NCBI GenBank assembly: GCA_900169235.1
Contig: FWCC01000136.1
Coordinates: forward strand, 296 to 34,751
DNA: 34,456 nt
Direction: 5' to 3'
Source: Zarea fungicola
Taxonomy: Eukaryota; Ascomycota; Sordariomycetes; Hypocreales; Cordycipitaceae
The position numbers were made by a program, and so were the translations under genes. Below are positions 10,767 to 21,391 of the stretch, one piece after another (within the stretch, counting starts at the first letter, position 1; every line of letters begins with the position of its first letter). The notes under the pieces were generated by a model, which saw nothing but the letters and a program-made list of their open reading frames with translations, was not told where the DNA came from and ran no database searches.

Positions 10767-11495
10767 ATGTCGGCCTCCTCCGACGAAGAGGAGGACTACC
10801 TTTCCGAAAACCACAGCTCTGACGCCTCCTCTGGCGAAGAATCTCCGCCGCGCCCCGCGCTCCCTCAAAACTTCTTTGCGCCGCCCTTTTACGGCCGTCC
10901 GCCGACACCGCTCCCCCCTTCGCCCTCTCTCACATCCCTCCTCCGCCCGTCGCGGCCAACAACCCCCGACGCGTCCGAAGACGAGAACCTCGCACCGCTG
11001 CCGCACGCGGCACCCCAGGTGCCCACGTACGAGTACTACGGCTTCGTGCTGTACCTCTTCAGCAGCTTCACGTTCCTCATCTACCTGCTCTGGAGTTACC
11101 TCCCGTCACCTTTCCTGCACGGGCTGGGCATCTACTACTACCCGGACCGGTGGTGGGCGTTGGCGACGCCGGCGTTTCTTGTGATGACGCTGTGCTACAT
11201 TTACGTCGCGCTGGCATCGTACAACCTCGAGATTCTCACGCTGCCGATGAACAGCGTCGAGACGATTGTGGATGATGTGAGCATGCTGGCAGTCCTAGAT
11301 TCAAAGGGACGACTAAAGGGGAGCCAGAACCGGGAGAAGAAGATAGATGCGAGCGGTAAGCTGAAGTGGAGGGAGGTTTGGAGCGAAGGGACGGATGCGG
11401 TGCTGGATATCCCTCTGTCGGGAGTTTGTGAGGTGTTGTATGGGGAAGGGAGGGAGGTAGAGGAAGGAGAGGAGGATATGTGGACGACTATTTAA
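10767..11495 (+). CDS. GPI19: PIG-P/Gpi19-like subunit of GPI-GlcNAc transferase
   Basis: A single exon of 242 residues from the chosen ATG at 10767. The frame is open back to an ATG at 10635, but I favour 10767 because the protein then starts with an acidic Ser-rich tail (MSASSDEEEDY) while the extension shows no conserved feature. The disordered Pro-rich N-terminus precedes the PIG-P domain, which opens with TYEYYGFVLYLFSS. Two hydrophobic segments follow, around LFSSFTFLIYLLW and LATPAFLVMTLCYIYVAL, separated by a loop with YYYPDRWWAL. After them is the motif YNLEILTLPMNSVETIVDD. Known role: PIG-P is a small ER membrane subunit of the complex that moves GlcNAc from UDP-GlcNAc to phosphatidylinositol, the first step of GPI-anchor synthesis. 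The C-terminus is charged and acidic. Rok1 follows on the same strand. Confidence 0.88.
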   Translation: MSASSDEEEDYLSENHSSDASSGEESPPRPALPQNFFAPPFYGRPPTPLPPSPSLTSLLRPSRPTTPDASEDENLAPLPHAAPQVPTYEYYGFVLYLFSSFTFLIYLLWSYLPSPFLHGLGIYYYPDRWWALATPAFLVMTLCYIYVALASYNLEILTLPMNSVETIVDDVSMLAVLDSKGRLKGSQNREKKIDASGKLKWREVWSEGTDAVLDIPLSGVCEVLYGEGREVEEGEEDMWTTI

Positions 11496-12279
11496 TATTA
11501 ATGATCATTATATCTAGCGACGATTTCTTTTGGGAACTGCAAAATTAGAATAGGCGACTTGGAACGCGAAAGTCAAAGCGGGCAAAGCTGAGACCGTGTG
11601 TGGTTATCGAGTGTCTTTTGGAGACGGACCGAATTGCCGCAATCAACAGAGATTAGCAGGCAGGGATTATGTACAATACCGAGGAATCGGACCCATTGGG
11701 CGTTCGCATCAACTGAATCTGACATGTTACCAAACAGCATCTAACTACATCTCAGCTACTTTCGCCGTCAATGACCCGTGTAGGGCTAGTTGCGTAGTCG
11801 TGTGTAGTGTTTACAGGACAGGCCATGTGTTTCGTCAAGTTGAACCATACAAAAACATACTTTTAGGGTATTGATACATAGATTTATATATCCATGTAGT
11901 TAAATGCTGGCTCTTTGAACCACCAACAGTGGATATAGGCCCCTACCACCATTGGCACATCGACTTGGCTCAACAGAAAGTTTCAGCAGGAAACTGGCTT
12001 AAAGAAATTCTGTGCTGATATAAGCCCAGCTGCTAATTTAAATGGTTTTTTTTTTCTCACCACAAGGCAGAGTAACATGACAGGGATATCATTCTTGGAG
12101 TCGACACAGGCCCACCCCGGTCTTTGACCCCACTCCGTAGCCAAGACCCAGAAAAAAGTTGAAGCTCTCACCCATCTAAAAATTTCCAACTTTCTTTTCC
12201 ACCAAGTCAGAAAGACCACAGCCTCATACCCGCGCCCGCTCTACTTGCGGGTCTGCTACTGTAGATTCTACAGCATAGC
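11496..12279. other. Intergenic region, PIG-P 3' end and ROK1 promoter
   Basis: 784 bp with no convincing gene. It has AT-rich PIG-P 3' sequence, a T-run at about 12046-12055, and C/T-rich DNA just before ROK1. There is no ATG in the 80 bases before the ROK1 start, so its start choice is clear. A short frame at 11596-11874 does not begin with ATG and looks random. Confidence 0.6.
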
Positions 12280-14442
12280 ATGGATATCTTGAAAATTTTG
12301 TCCCGCGGGACTAAGCGAACAGCCAAGGGCGCTGCGCAGTCTGCGGCAAGTGCATCGGCGAAGCTGCCTTCTTCGACCGGTGTCGCGGCGACGAACCCGC
12401 AACTGTACCACGACGAGGTGCGCGGGCAAAAGCGCAAGAGGTCCAAGGCAGAGAAACAAGGAACTGAAGATGTCGACTCTGATAAACTGCCCGAAGTCGA
12501 CTTTTTTGCACCGAAACCCGAATCAACTGCGACGGATGCCAAATCGGCCAGTTCGAAGGCCAAGGTCGACGCAAAGCCTGTCTCCAAAACCGCGGTGCGA
12601 ATCAGCGAAGATGAGTGTCGACAGATCCTCCGCTCACATCGTTTAAAAGTGACGCTCATGTCCAAGCAGGAGGAGGAGAAGGTGGCCAAAAAGGCCAAGA
12701 AGAGCAAGAAGGCGGCCGTCGAGGAAACAAAAAAAGAAGACAAAAGAAAGGCGCAGCTATATCCACAGCCATTGAGTACTTTTGTTCAATTGCGCAGCAC
12801 ATATGGAATCTCACGGCGGGTTTCTGAAAATCTCGTGGCTCAGAGCTACCGCGTGCCAACAGAGGTCCAGCTGGCCAGTTTGCCCCTGCTGTTGCGCCCA
12901 GAGCTGGCTCTCGCAGACAGTGATATCGAGGCTCTGGAGCATGGCGTAGACTTTTTAGCTGTCGCACCAACTGGCAGCGGCAAGACTATCAGCTTTCTGA
13001 TTCCGGCAATTAACCACATCATGCACAGACGAGGCATAGAGCCCAACGATACCGAGGAGACTACCCTACCACACCAGCTAGAGGCTCTAATTGTTGTTCC
13101 TACCAGAGAATTGTCTCACCAGATTGTGAATGAAGGCCTCAAACTTCTCCAAGGTACCGGCATAAAAATCATGGCCATGAAGAAGCAAATGAACCTTGAA
13201 ACTGAGGAACAGGAGCTCGCGGAAGATAGCGAAAGCGACGAGCAAGAGGAAGACGAGGATAAGGACGAGGATCATAGCAGTGATGAAGACGACGGTAAAG
13301 CCAAGAAACCAAAACGCAAAAACAAAGCTACAGCAGCCAAGCCTGATATTCTGGTTACTACTCCCCAACTATTACTCAACTTCCTCGCAGCAGGGCCTGC
13401 GACGACGCATCGCGTACTACCGGATGTGAGAGACCTTATTCTCGATGAAGCCGATGTTCTCTTGGACGTGCTGTTCCGCGAGCAGACAATGAGTGTATGG
13501 TCAGCGTGCACCAACACGGACTTGCGAGTTTCATTTTGGTCTGCCACGATGGGATCCAACATTGAATCCGCCATGACAGAGAAACTGCAATCGAGAGCTG
13601 AAGGACTCGGAATCTTACCCAAGCCATTCGTGCGGTTGGTTGTCGGCTTGAAGGACACTGCTGTGCCTAACATTGTTCATAAACTTACGTACACCGCCAG
13701 CGAGCAAGGTAAGCTGCTTGCCCTGCGCCAGTTGCTGCACCCTACGACGGCGGACGACTCGGGGCCTCCTCTGCGACCGCCGTTTATTGTCTTTACACAA
13801 ACTATCGACAGAGCAGCAGCCCTCCACGAAGAACTGAAATACGACATCCCCCTGGAGGCGGGTGGCGCGACGCGAATCGCCGCTCTACACAGCGGCCTTC
13901 CGGAATCCGCTCGCGCATCCATCATGCGCAAGTTCCGCGCCGGCGAGATTTGGGTGCTCATTACCACCGACGTCCTCGCCCGCGGCGTCGACTTTGCCGG
14001 TGTCAACGGCGTAGTCAACTACGACGTCCCTGGCTCCAGCGCCGCCTACGTGCACCGCGCCGGCCGCACGGGCCGTGCAGGCCGCGAGGGCGGCATCGCC
14101 GTCACATTCTACACCAAGGAGGATATCCCCTTTGTCAAGACAGTCGCCAATGTGATTGCGGCGAGCGAGAAGCAGGCGGGCAAGACTGGCGACAATGCGA
14201 GCGTTCAAAAGTGGCTGCTGGACGCGCTGCCCAAGGTCAACAAGGCGGACCGCAAGAAGCTGCGCGAGAGGGGTGTTGAGTCGCGCCGCAGCGGCGCCAG
14301 CACGGCCAACATCACATCGACGAGCGGCTATGAGCGGCGCAAGCAGAACAACAAAATAGGCGCGATTGAGGGCAGCAAAAGGAGGAAGACGCAAGTAGAT
14401 GATGGTGAAGATGGCGGTGAGTGGGGAGGTATTGACGACTAA
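12280..14442 (+). CDS. ROK1: Rok1-type DEAD-box ATP-dependent RNA helicase
   Basis: An intronless gene of 720 residues. The N-terminal 190 residues are Lys/Ala-rich and basic, as in nucleolar proteins. A Q-motif-like YRVPTEVQ precedes motif I APTGSGKT at 229-236. Motif Ia is PTRELSHQ, Ib-like VTTPQ, motif II DEAD at 389-392, motif III SAT at 421-423, and motif VI HRAGRTGRAG starts at residue 592. All catalytic motifs are intact. The N-terminal MDILKILSRG and the sequence around the helicase core point to Rok1 (human DDX52). In yeast Rok1 acts in early 18S rRNA processing and release of the snR30 snoRNA from pre-ribosomes in the nucleolus. An acidic-then-basic insertion of about 50 residues (about 307-355) lies between Ia and Ib and helps explain the length over yeast Rok1. 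The C-terminus is basic, then acidic. Confidence 0.92.
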   Translation: MDILKILSRGTKRTAKGAAQSAASASAKLPSSTGVAATNPQLYHDEVRGQKRKRSKAEKQGTEDVDSDKLPEVDFFAPKPESTATDAKSASSKAKVDAKPVSKTAVRISEDECRQILRSHRLKVTLMSKQEEEKVAKKAKKSKKAAVEETKKEDKRKAQLYPQPLSTFVQLRSTYGISRRVSENLVAQSYRVPTEVQLASLPLLLRPELALADSDIEALEHGVDFLAVAPTGSGKTISFLIPAINHIMHRRGIEPNDTEETTLPHQLEALIVVPTRELSHQIVNEGLKLLQGTGIKIMAMKKQMNLETEEQELAEDSESDEQEEDEDKDEDHSSDEDDGKAKKPKRKNKATAAKPDILVTTPQLLLNFLAAGPATTHRVLPDVRDLILDEADVLLDVLFREQTMSVWSACTNTDLRVSFWSATMGSNIESAMTEKLQSRAEGLGILPKPFVRLVVGLKDTAVPNIVHKLTYTASEQGKLLALRQLLHPTTADDSGPPLRPPFIVFTQTIDRAAALHEELKYDIPLEAGGATRIAALHSGLPESARASIMRKFRAGEIWVLITTDVLARGVDFAGVNGVVNYDVPGSSAAYVHRAGRTGRAGREGGIAVTFYTKEDIPFVKTVANVIAASEKQAGKTGDNASVQKWLLDALPKVNKADRKKLRERGVESRRSGASTANITSTSGYERRKQNNKIGAIEGSKRRKTQVDDGEDGGEWGGIDD

Positions 14443-17349
14443 AACCGAATTTGGGTTAAAAGAAAGCTTAAAGTGTATTTTTCAGCATAGATAGAAGCAT
14501 TTTACATTTCTTCTCCTTTTTTTCAAAAGCGAATCTTGTTCGAGTTGGTGCAGAACGCAGGTCATGGAAGAGCCACTTCAATTCGTTTGTCTACATTAGT
14601 TTTGAGCCGTTACGAGGACCATCTCACCATTTCCTCCCACCTTGTCCTTATTTTTCGTGTGTAAAATTAATGTATTTCTTCTCAAAAAGCAGCCTGTCCA
14701 CAGGGAGACGAGGCTATGCGTTCGTAATTTGCCGAGACTCTTGGTATTAGTCTTGGCTTTCGCGCTTGCAGAATGATTTTCAGGGGGGCTCAGTAAGGTG
14801 ATGTTTTCATATTGGAACTAGCCAAGCGAGGCATTTTACTCCCATTGTATTTCATTTTAGCAGGTTCAATCACCTCTGTCAGGGTTGCGACCTTGTTTGC
14901 TTTCGAGTACAAAACAGGCGGAGCTTGGCTTGAATGTGGCGCATTTAAGGAACCATCATGACGGGCTGGCGTTTTAAAGAATGTGTGGGCTTTGTATGGC
15001 GACTCTGCCGAGCCGCGTGGGTTTATTATCTATTCTATGAATCGTGCAGTTATCATGATAGAAAATTAGAGAGTGAGAAAACTAACCATGCCAGCAAAGT
15101 GATTAATGGTCTCTGTCTTGGCTGATGAGCTCTGGTTTGCAATGTAGGCTTGCGTGGCGATGATTTGGGTCGGCAAGCTGAGATGAGATACCAAGATGCC
15201 AAGCTTTTCCCGCCAAGATAGCCAAGACATATCAACCATCAAGGGTTTATATTAGAACCAAAGACATTGCTCTTCGGTGACACATGTTGTCGCATGTGAA
15301 CGAGTAATGGCACTCATGCAAGCTGGTAACCTTGCTCGGCATTTTTTCGTTTATCACAGTCTTCTATACAGATGTGCTCTCAATTAAAATCAGCTTAGAA
15401 TGAATCTAGTCGCGAAGAAATAGACTGTCTGTGTCACCACCATGGCAACGAAGAGAGCACAAGGTGCGCGTCCTCATGGATGGGAGATGGCCCAATGGTT
15501 ACCCGCATTCCAGCGACGCGCCGACCACCCCAACCGAAAAGTTTTTGAGACCATAAAGGTGAGGGTCGTTGGTCGATTTAAGCAGAGCTACTCGAATGGC
15601 TATTTCTGAAGAAATCCCCGTATGTTTTTCTCCCTTGGGTACACCGCATCAGAAAGAAAAGCAATATCTAGTTGGGAGATTGGGCATCACAGTACGTTGA
15701 GGCGGCGTATCAAAATCACATTCATATGTTACAAGGCTTGCCAGTTTCTCGTCCTCTTGGTAAGACCAATAGAGAAGCAGCCTAACAGGACGATAAGCAA
15801 GAGTGCTGCGTGGAAAGACAACAGCCTCGGAGACGGGACTCGGAAAGCTGGAGCTAGGGCGACGCCAGTGCACTGCTTGTTTGGAGACTCAGTCCGGCCG
15901 TCCTTAGTAAATATCCCCCAATGTGCATTTTGCCTTTGCTCTATTAGTACTTGGTTAAACTTTATTATGGCGAATAAAGCCTCAAACAATATCAGAGATC
16001 TATCCCAAAGGCGAATTTTTGAACAAGGTCACGATTATGGTGTGGCGGACGTTTGTGGAAGCCCAATTCTTGTTTCAAAAATGACGACGGGCAAAGCATA
16101 AACTAGGCGCGAAAATAAATGCTGGCTCGGAGTAGTTGTTGCATATTAAATCGCGTCTTGTTCCGCACACGCCGTGAGTATGCCCTCTTGCGACACCCCT
16201 CTTCTGAAAAGCAACCCCTAAAATATACATACTTCACTGACACTGGGATGGTTCTTATAACTGTATGTTTTAGTCTGCTGCTTTCTTCGTAAGATCGCAA
16301 CCTCAAACGTGGAAGTCGGGAGAAACCCCAGCTCCTTATTATTACGACCCCTGCCAAGTGATTACCCCAAGCAGAGGCGGCAGGGCAGGATTAAAAACGG
16401 TGGGAATGCAAGACAATGTTAAAATAGCGGCCGAAAGCCATGTGAGGCGTCCAAGCCCCCGGCACTAGCTTGAAGCCAAGCTGGGCCAAGAAGAGCAGAG
16501 AGAAGTCAGACGCTTGGCTGATTCCCTTGCTTCTGCAAGCCTAGTGGTTTACCAATACCCACCCTGGCGCTTCGAACAGATCAAGTTTATACCCAGTTCT
16601 CGTCGCTGGTTCGTCATGAGAATTCGTTACTGTAACATCTAGCTGCAGTTTCCATCCTTTAATCTCCAAGCCACCAACTAAATCTGCCCCCATCAGAATC
16701 CCTCTTTTATGCCATCTATTACTCTTACTTTGAACAAAGCCAAGTTCTGGAGCGGCCTGGCCTGGATGAGTACCGTGCCCCTGGCGCCAAGTCCTAATGC
16801 CCTGTGGGGAATCTTTTTCCTTTATGTGTGCCTCTCGCCGATTTCTTTCTAGCTCCTAGCGCCAATGGAAAGCTGTAGTGTGTTGCCAGGGGTTGTGCCT
16901 GGATGGTGGTGGGTGTGCCATGGAATGGCGGGCTGAATGCCATGCCAATGCCAGCAAGGACGGCACAGACGGTGCCCATATGGAAGCGCACACTAACAGG
17001 TAACTCTCCGCGCGTGTGGGTGAGAGGACAAGGCCCTTGGCTGCTTGGCCAGTATTGGCCCTTTCCTTCCATATAGTCAACGCTATGCCCTTTGTTTCCC
17101 CATCTTATCCTTTGAACTCAACTCTTTGTCGCCGGTCCAAGAACCTCTCTTGTTGTTTAGTCGAATCATTGTAAACTCCTCTGGTGAGAGTTTCAACCAG
17201 TCAACATCACCTGCCGTTCCTTACGTTAGTTATTATTTCACCGAACAGCTCTCTTGCCTTCCTTTACAGAAACAAGCCAAAAACTTTCATAGCCATCAGT
17301 CTTATTTCCGAGTTCTGTTCCTACAACAAGCCAACTTATCACCCCAACA
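14443..17349. other. Long gap between ROK1 and TOS1
   Basis: 2.9 kb with no confident gene. After the ROK1 3' region (to about 14660) the DNA has scattered stops in all frames. One short spliced candidate at 15442-15700 is listed separately. Other frames (15622-16101 on plus, 15729-15989 and 16103-16357 on minus) lack recognisable domains. The last 700 bp before 17350 should be the TOS1 promoter, which becomes C/T-rich near the start. A long upstream region fits regulated expression of a wall protein, which is inference. Confidence 0.5.
15442..15700 (+). CDS. Candidate small spliced gene, unknown
   Basis: An ATG in a very good start context (CACCACCATGG) opens 39 codons (15442-15558) that end at a donor GTGAGG. 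A CATCAG acceptor at 15652 would join a 16-codon second exon ending at TGA 15698-15700, for a 54-residue product. The first exon is rich in charged and aromatic residues (WEMAQWLPAFQRR) and reads like protein, but I recognise no family. The branch site is weak and the product is small, so it may be a chance frame or the remnant of a longer gene. Further GT donors downstream (GTACGT at 15692, GTAAGA at about 15760) would allow other structures. Confidence 0.2.
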
Positions 17350-18979
17350 ATGAAGTACATCACTACTTTACTAGCCTCGGCTGGCATGGCCGCAGCCCTG
17401 ACGCAGCAGTGTTCTGGTACAGCTGTCAACGAGAATGGCAACTACTTTTGCGGTGCCATCAACCACATCCTCTACCAGGGTGTTGGCGGCTCTGGTAGCT
17501 ACCAGTCCGTCAAGAGTATGGGCCCAGGCAAACAGTGCCCGAAGGAGACCAAGAACTTTAATGGCCCTCTTGCTCCGTTCGATGAAGATGTAAGTCCTGC
17601 AAAGCTCACCTGCCTGTCATTGATCACGTACAGGATGCATCTATATACATATACATAAGCCTTGTGAGATGAACGAAATTGTAAGCTAACATGCAACTCA
17701 AAAAGCTTTCCCTGCACTTCCGTGGTCCCCTTAACCTCAAGGAAGTTGCCGTCTACTACCTCTCCAAAGATAACAAGGAGAAACGCGACGCCGTCTTGGC
17801 CGAGAAGGAGAAGCGCGCCATTCGTCACGCCCACGGCCACCAGCAGCTTCATGAGGCCAAGAAGAAGAAGCGCACTGAGTGGATTACCGCCACCATCAAC
17901 GGTGATGTCGTATCGTGGGAGAAGGTCTGGTACGGCCCCAAGACCGACAGTCCTGCCCCTGCTGCACCCACCGCACCGGCTGCCAACGCCAACGCCGCTG
18001 CCAGCGCTGTGCCTAAGCCCAGGCCAGCTGCCTCGGGCAAGGACTGGGATCGTGTCTCTTACTACAACTCTGAGACTCAGGAGGCAGAGAACGTTGTCTT
18101 CCTCGGCAACTATGGTGGCCAGGGCTCTGGTGTATGGGACGAGTATGTTTCCTTTTCTTTTCTACTTCCCTTTTATTCATCCAGCAGTATGTATTGGTTT
18201 CCAGGAACACTTGCTAATGGAAATTGTACTTTGCAGCAAATTTGGAAACTCTCTCGCGTACCTGAACGCCAATGGTAATGGCGGTTCTGCCTCTCCCCAG
18301 ATCCTACGGGATATGCTGATCCCTTCCAACAATGAGTTTTCTATCTTCAGTGCTGAAAAGTGCGGCTCTGAGTGTGGCTTTTCTCGTGCCCAGGATGTCG
18401 CATACAGTAAGTTGCATGCTGACTACACATCTGCCTTTACACTTCCAAGACTTCTAAAAATCAGAGTATTTCAACGACTGACAAAAATGTATTATAGAAG
18501 GCTTTGAGGGCACTCACAAGGTTTTTCTCTTCCACTTCAAGATGCCTTTGGACGGCAACCGCGTGTTCAATGGTGACATGCCCGCCATCTGGGCTCTAAA
18601 CGGCGAGATTCCCCGCGTCGCGCAGTACGACGGGTGCAGCTGTTGGCCACCCTGCGGCGAGATTGACTTCTTCGAGGTTCTGGCCCAGGGGGATAATAAG
18701 TGCAAGAGCACCATCCACTCGACCAACGGTGGCGGCTCCTCCGACTACTTCCCCCGTCCTACCGATAACTACATGAAGGGGGCCGTCATCTTCGACGGCG
18801 ATGCTAGCGCCGTCGCGATCAAGATCCTCCCCTACGAGACGGACTTTTCTACAGGCCTCGACGACGCAACTGTGCAGGCCTGGATGACGGGCAATGGGTC
18901 CTCTACGATCAAGGGGAATGGCGCCGTGCAGAACCTCGTCTCTAGCCTGTTCCAGTTAGCTGGCAGTTCTCTGAACTAA
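17350..18979 (+). CDS. TOS1: Tos1/YJL171C-type secreted cell-wall protein
   Basis: Four exons, 17350-17589, 17706-18142, 18237-18406 and 18498-18979, give about 442 residues. The introns (116, 94 and 91 bp) all have GT..AG ends. A signal peptide covers residues 1 to about 16 (KYITTLLASAGMAAA). The YJL171C/Tos1 N-terminal domain (DUF2403) follows, with paired Cys and GPLAPFDEDLSLHFRGPLNL across the first splice. A Lys-rich stretch and an Ala/Pro linker (about 160-190) lead to the Tos1 C-terminal domain (DUF2401). That domain has MPAIWALNGEIPR and CGEIDFFEV; Glu337, Asp339 and Glu342 form an ExDxxE pattern like the GH16 active site. Known: Tos1 is a covalently bound wall protein, and beta-glucan activity is suggested but not secure. 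There is no C-terminal hydrophobic tail, so it is probably not GPI-anchored. It converges on the lysyl-tRNA synthetase gene. Confidence 0.9.
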
Positions 18980-19395
18980 ACCGAGATCATGTAGCATATT
19001 TGACATTTTTACCAGATGAAAAAAATGCATTAATTAGGCTATATCCCTCTTTTTTGGATCTACTATGGCTTTAGGATCGAGATAGAAACCTGTACCTTTG
19101 TATCTTTGATATCAAAATTATACCTTATTGAATATTTAGACATGACAATATATGCCAGTTGAGTTTCAGGATTTTGCGAGTGTTTTGCTCGCTACAACTT
19201 ATCAATAAATAAACAAGTCGAACCGCTAAACCTTTCACAAAACTGGAACGTCATGATACTGGTTCATTGTAAATATTTTAATATGTTAATACTACATGAG
19301 CATCGCTTCAATGCTAAATTATGTAAACTCTATGGATGAATGCTGAACTTGGTATATACGCGACAAGGTCACAATTTCTTATATCATACAGACTC
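18980..19395. other. AT-rich convergent 3' region
   Basis: 416 bp of AT-rich DNA between two gene ends, consistent with two facing 3' untranslated regions and their poly(A) signals (for example AATAAATAAA at about 19204). No gene is visible. Confidence 0.7.
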
Positions 19396-21391
19396 TCAAG
19401 GCTTGCTGTCTTCATGCTTGGAGCCATCGGACGACAGTCCAACCACATTCCGGATTGTACCAAAGCTCAGACAGTCGCTGATGCGATTGGCTCCCGAGAA
19501 GAGCATGACAAGACGGTCAACGCCGCATCCCCAGCCGCCAGTGGGCGGTAAGCCATAGTCCAGGGCCTTAATGTAGCTTCGATCAAGCGGAGTGGTCGCC
19601 CATTCGTCTTCCTCGGCCGCTTCCTTCAACTCGGTGGTCAAGGTGGCTTCGTCTTCAATTCCGTCTTCCTTCCTCAATCGCTCCTCCTCGAGTGCCGCTT
19701 CATCCTCAGGCCGTAGTCCTTCAGTCGCGGCTGCCGACTCGAGCGGATCAATGCCAACTTGTCCATCTTCCGTGTTGACGAGGCTGCGGTGCGCTGTGAG
19801 CTTGCGTTGTTGCTCCACGGGATCGTTCTCCTCCTCGTACATGTTGGCTACTTCGCGACCGCCAACAAAGAGCTCTGCGCGCGCAGATACGAGCTGGTAT
19901 GTCTTAGGGCAAAGGAAGCTCTTTGCCAATGGTGACATGCAGGCCGGGTGGTTCGTGATGAAGAGAGGTTCCCCAAAAGACTTTGGCTCTATGTACATCG
20001 CGGCCAATCTGTCGAGGAGTTTGGGAAGTGAGGTAGGAATGTCACCAGGGATGTTGACGCCGGCTAGTTTCATAACGGCAAGAAGTTCTGGCAAAGCAGC
20101 CTCTGTCGATAATTTGGGAAAGCGGACACCCGTAGCCTCTTCCAAAGCCGGTATGAACTCAGCCTGTTTGAAAGGTCGCTGGAATTTGTTGAGGTCGATT
20201 GGCGGCAGCGACGTAAGTTCCCTCGCAATCAGCTCTTGTGAGTGCTTGGCGAGGCTGCTGAGGAGCTCCTCCGTCTCCTTCATTAGATCTGGTAGGCTCG
20301 AGTATGCACTGTAGAACTCGCACATGGTAAACTCAGGGTTGTGCGTGGCGTCAACGCCTTCATTGCGAAAGGCAGGGCCGATTTCAAAAACTTTGTCGAC
20401 ACCGCCGACAACAAGTCGCTTAAGCCAAAGCTCAGGAGCAACACGAAGAGCCAGATCCTTGTCTCTAAACTCGGTGGCTCGGGTGACAAAGGGTCTGGCA
20501 ATGGCGCCTCCTGCGTTCTCAGCCAGTATGGGAGTCTGGAATTCAAGGAATCGCTTTGAGTGAAAATGATCACGCATATGCTTTGTGATTTCGGAACGCA
20601 GACGTAATACATCGACCGTCTCTTTGTTGACGAGCATGTCGACGTGGCGGTCTTGCATCTTTGTTTTGGAGTCGGTGAGCTTCTCGGGTATTTGCTCCAT
20701 GGTCGGGGAAAGGAGCTCTGGGATCTCCCTCGCTTCGAGCGTCAACTGGCCAGCGACTGTGCGATCACGGACACCATTGACGGCTGTAGCGACGTCAGCG
20801 CAAGCGACCAAGGAGAGAGCGTTTAGGGGTTGGAAGCCTACATATATGATCGCCAACTTGGATGAGCGACGTGAAGAGCTTGAACTTCTTCGAGTTGTGT
20901 GTACATACGTTGTCGCTGGGCTTGACACACTTGGACTTATTCACCATGATTTGCACTTTTTGAAACTCGTTTACGATATCAAGAAAGACGAGAGACCTGC
21001 CGACGACACGCTTAGCGCGTACACGGCCCACCAAGTTGATGAGAGGACGCGATAGTTCATTGTGTTCGCTCTCGAGGAACTCGGGGACGGCCATGCGGGC
21101 CGCAGAGGATTCTATGCGAGGATAGGACTGAGGGTAGAGGGGTGATTCACTATCCCTGTCTTTACCCAGGTCAGTCCGACGTTGCTGCTTGAAAGGCGAG
21201 ACATGGTCTGCTGTATCACGAGCCTCCGAGAGCTCGGGTGTAGCACTGTTCGCATCGGATATTGAGGCAAAAGTCTGAACGGTCTGTCTAGATACGGTAA
21301 AAGGGCCAGGGCTGCGCACAGAAGCAGGCCTTATGAAAGTGAGGGGCCTGACGACTGTGCGACACGGCCGCAAGCAATTACGAGAGATCAT
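19396..21391 (-). CDS. MSK1: Mitochondrial lysyl-tRNA synthetase (class II)
   Basis: Two exons, 21391-20842 and 20783-19396, give about 645 residues. The 58 bp intron (GTAGGC..CTACAG, CTGAC branch site) was placed by homology: it joins QVGDHI to VNGVRDRTVAGQLTLEAREI through a split Ser codon. The start gives a classic mitochondrial presequence, with Arg, Ser and hydrophobic residues and few acids (MISRNCLRPCRTVVRPL). The OB-fold tRNA anticodon-binding domain is at about 115-215. The class II core follows: motif 2 FRNEGVDATHNPEF at 322-335 and motif 3 with GWGCGVDRLVMLFSG near 600-614. The protein attaches lysine to mitochondrial tRNA-Lys. An acidic Ala/Glu-rich stretch (about 532-578) precedes motif 3 and is longer than in bacterial enzymes. 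It diverges from ARP4. Confidence 0.92.

Noticed and set aside
14790..14880. Possible C/D-box snoRNA (GTGATGT near 14799)
   Set aside because: The C box is imperfect, and no D box with a terminal stem was found at a fitting distance.
15622..16101. 159-codon plus-strand frame in the ROK1-TOS1 gap
   Set aside because: No recognisable motif, and overlapping minus-strand frames are just as long; composition looks random.
20785..20910. Alternative intron in the lysyl-tRNA synthetase from GTATGT (20908) to a CCAAG acceptor
   Set aside because: It would remove the conserved OB-fold text KKFKLFTSLIQVGDHI. The 58 bp intron at 20841-20784 keeps that text and restores the family sequence on both sides.
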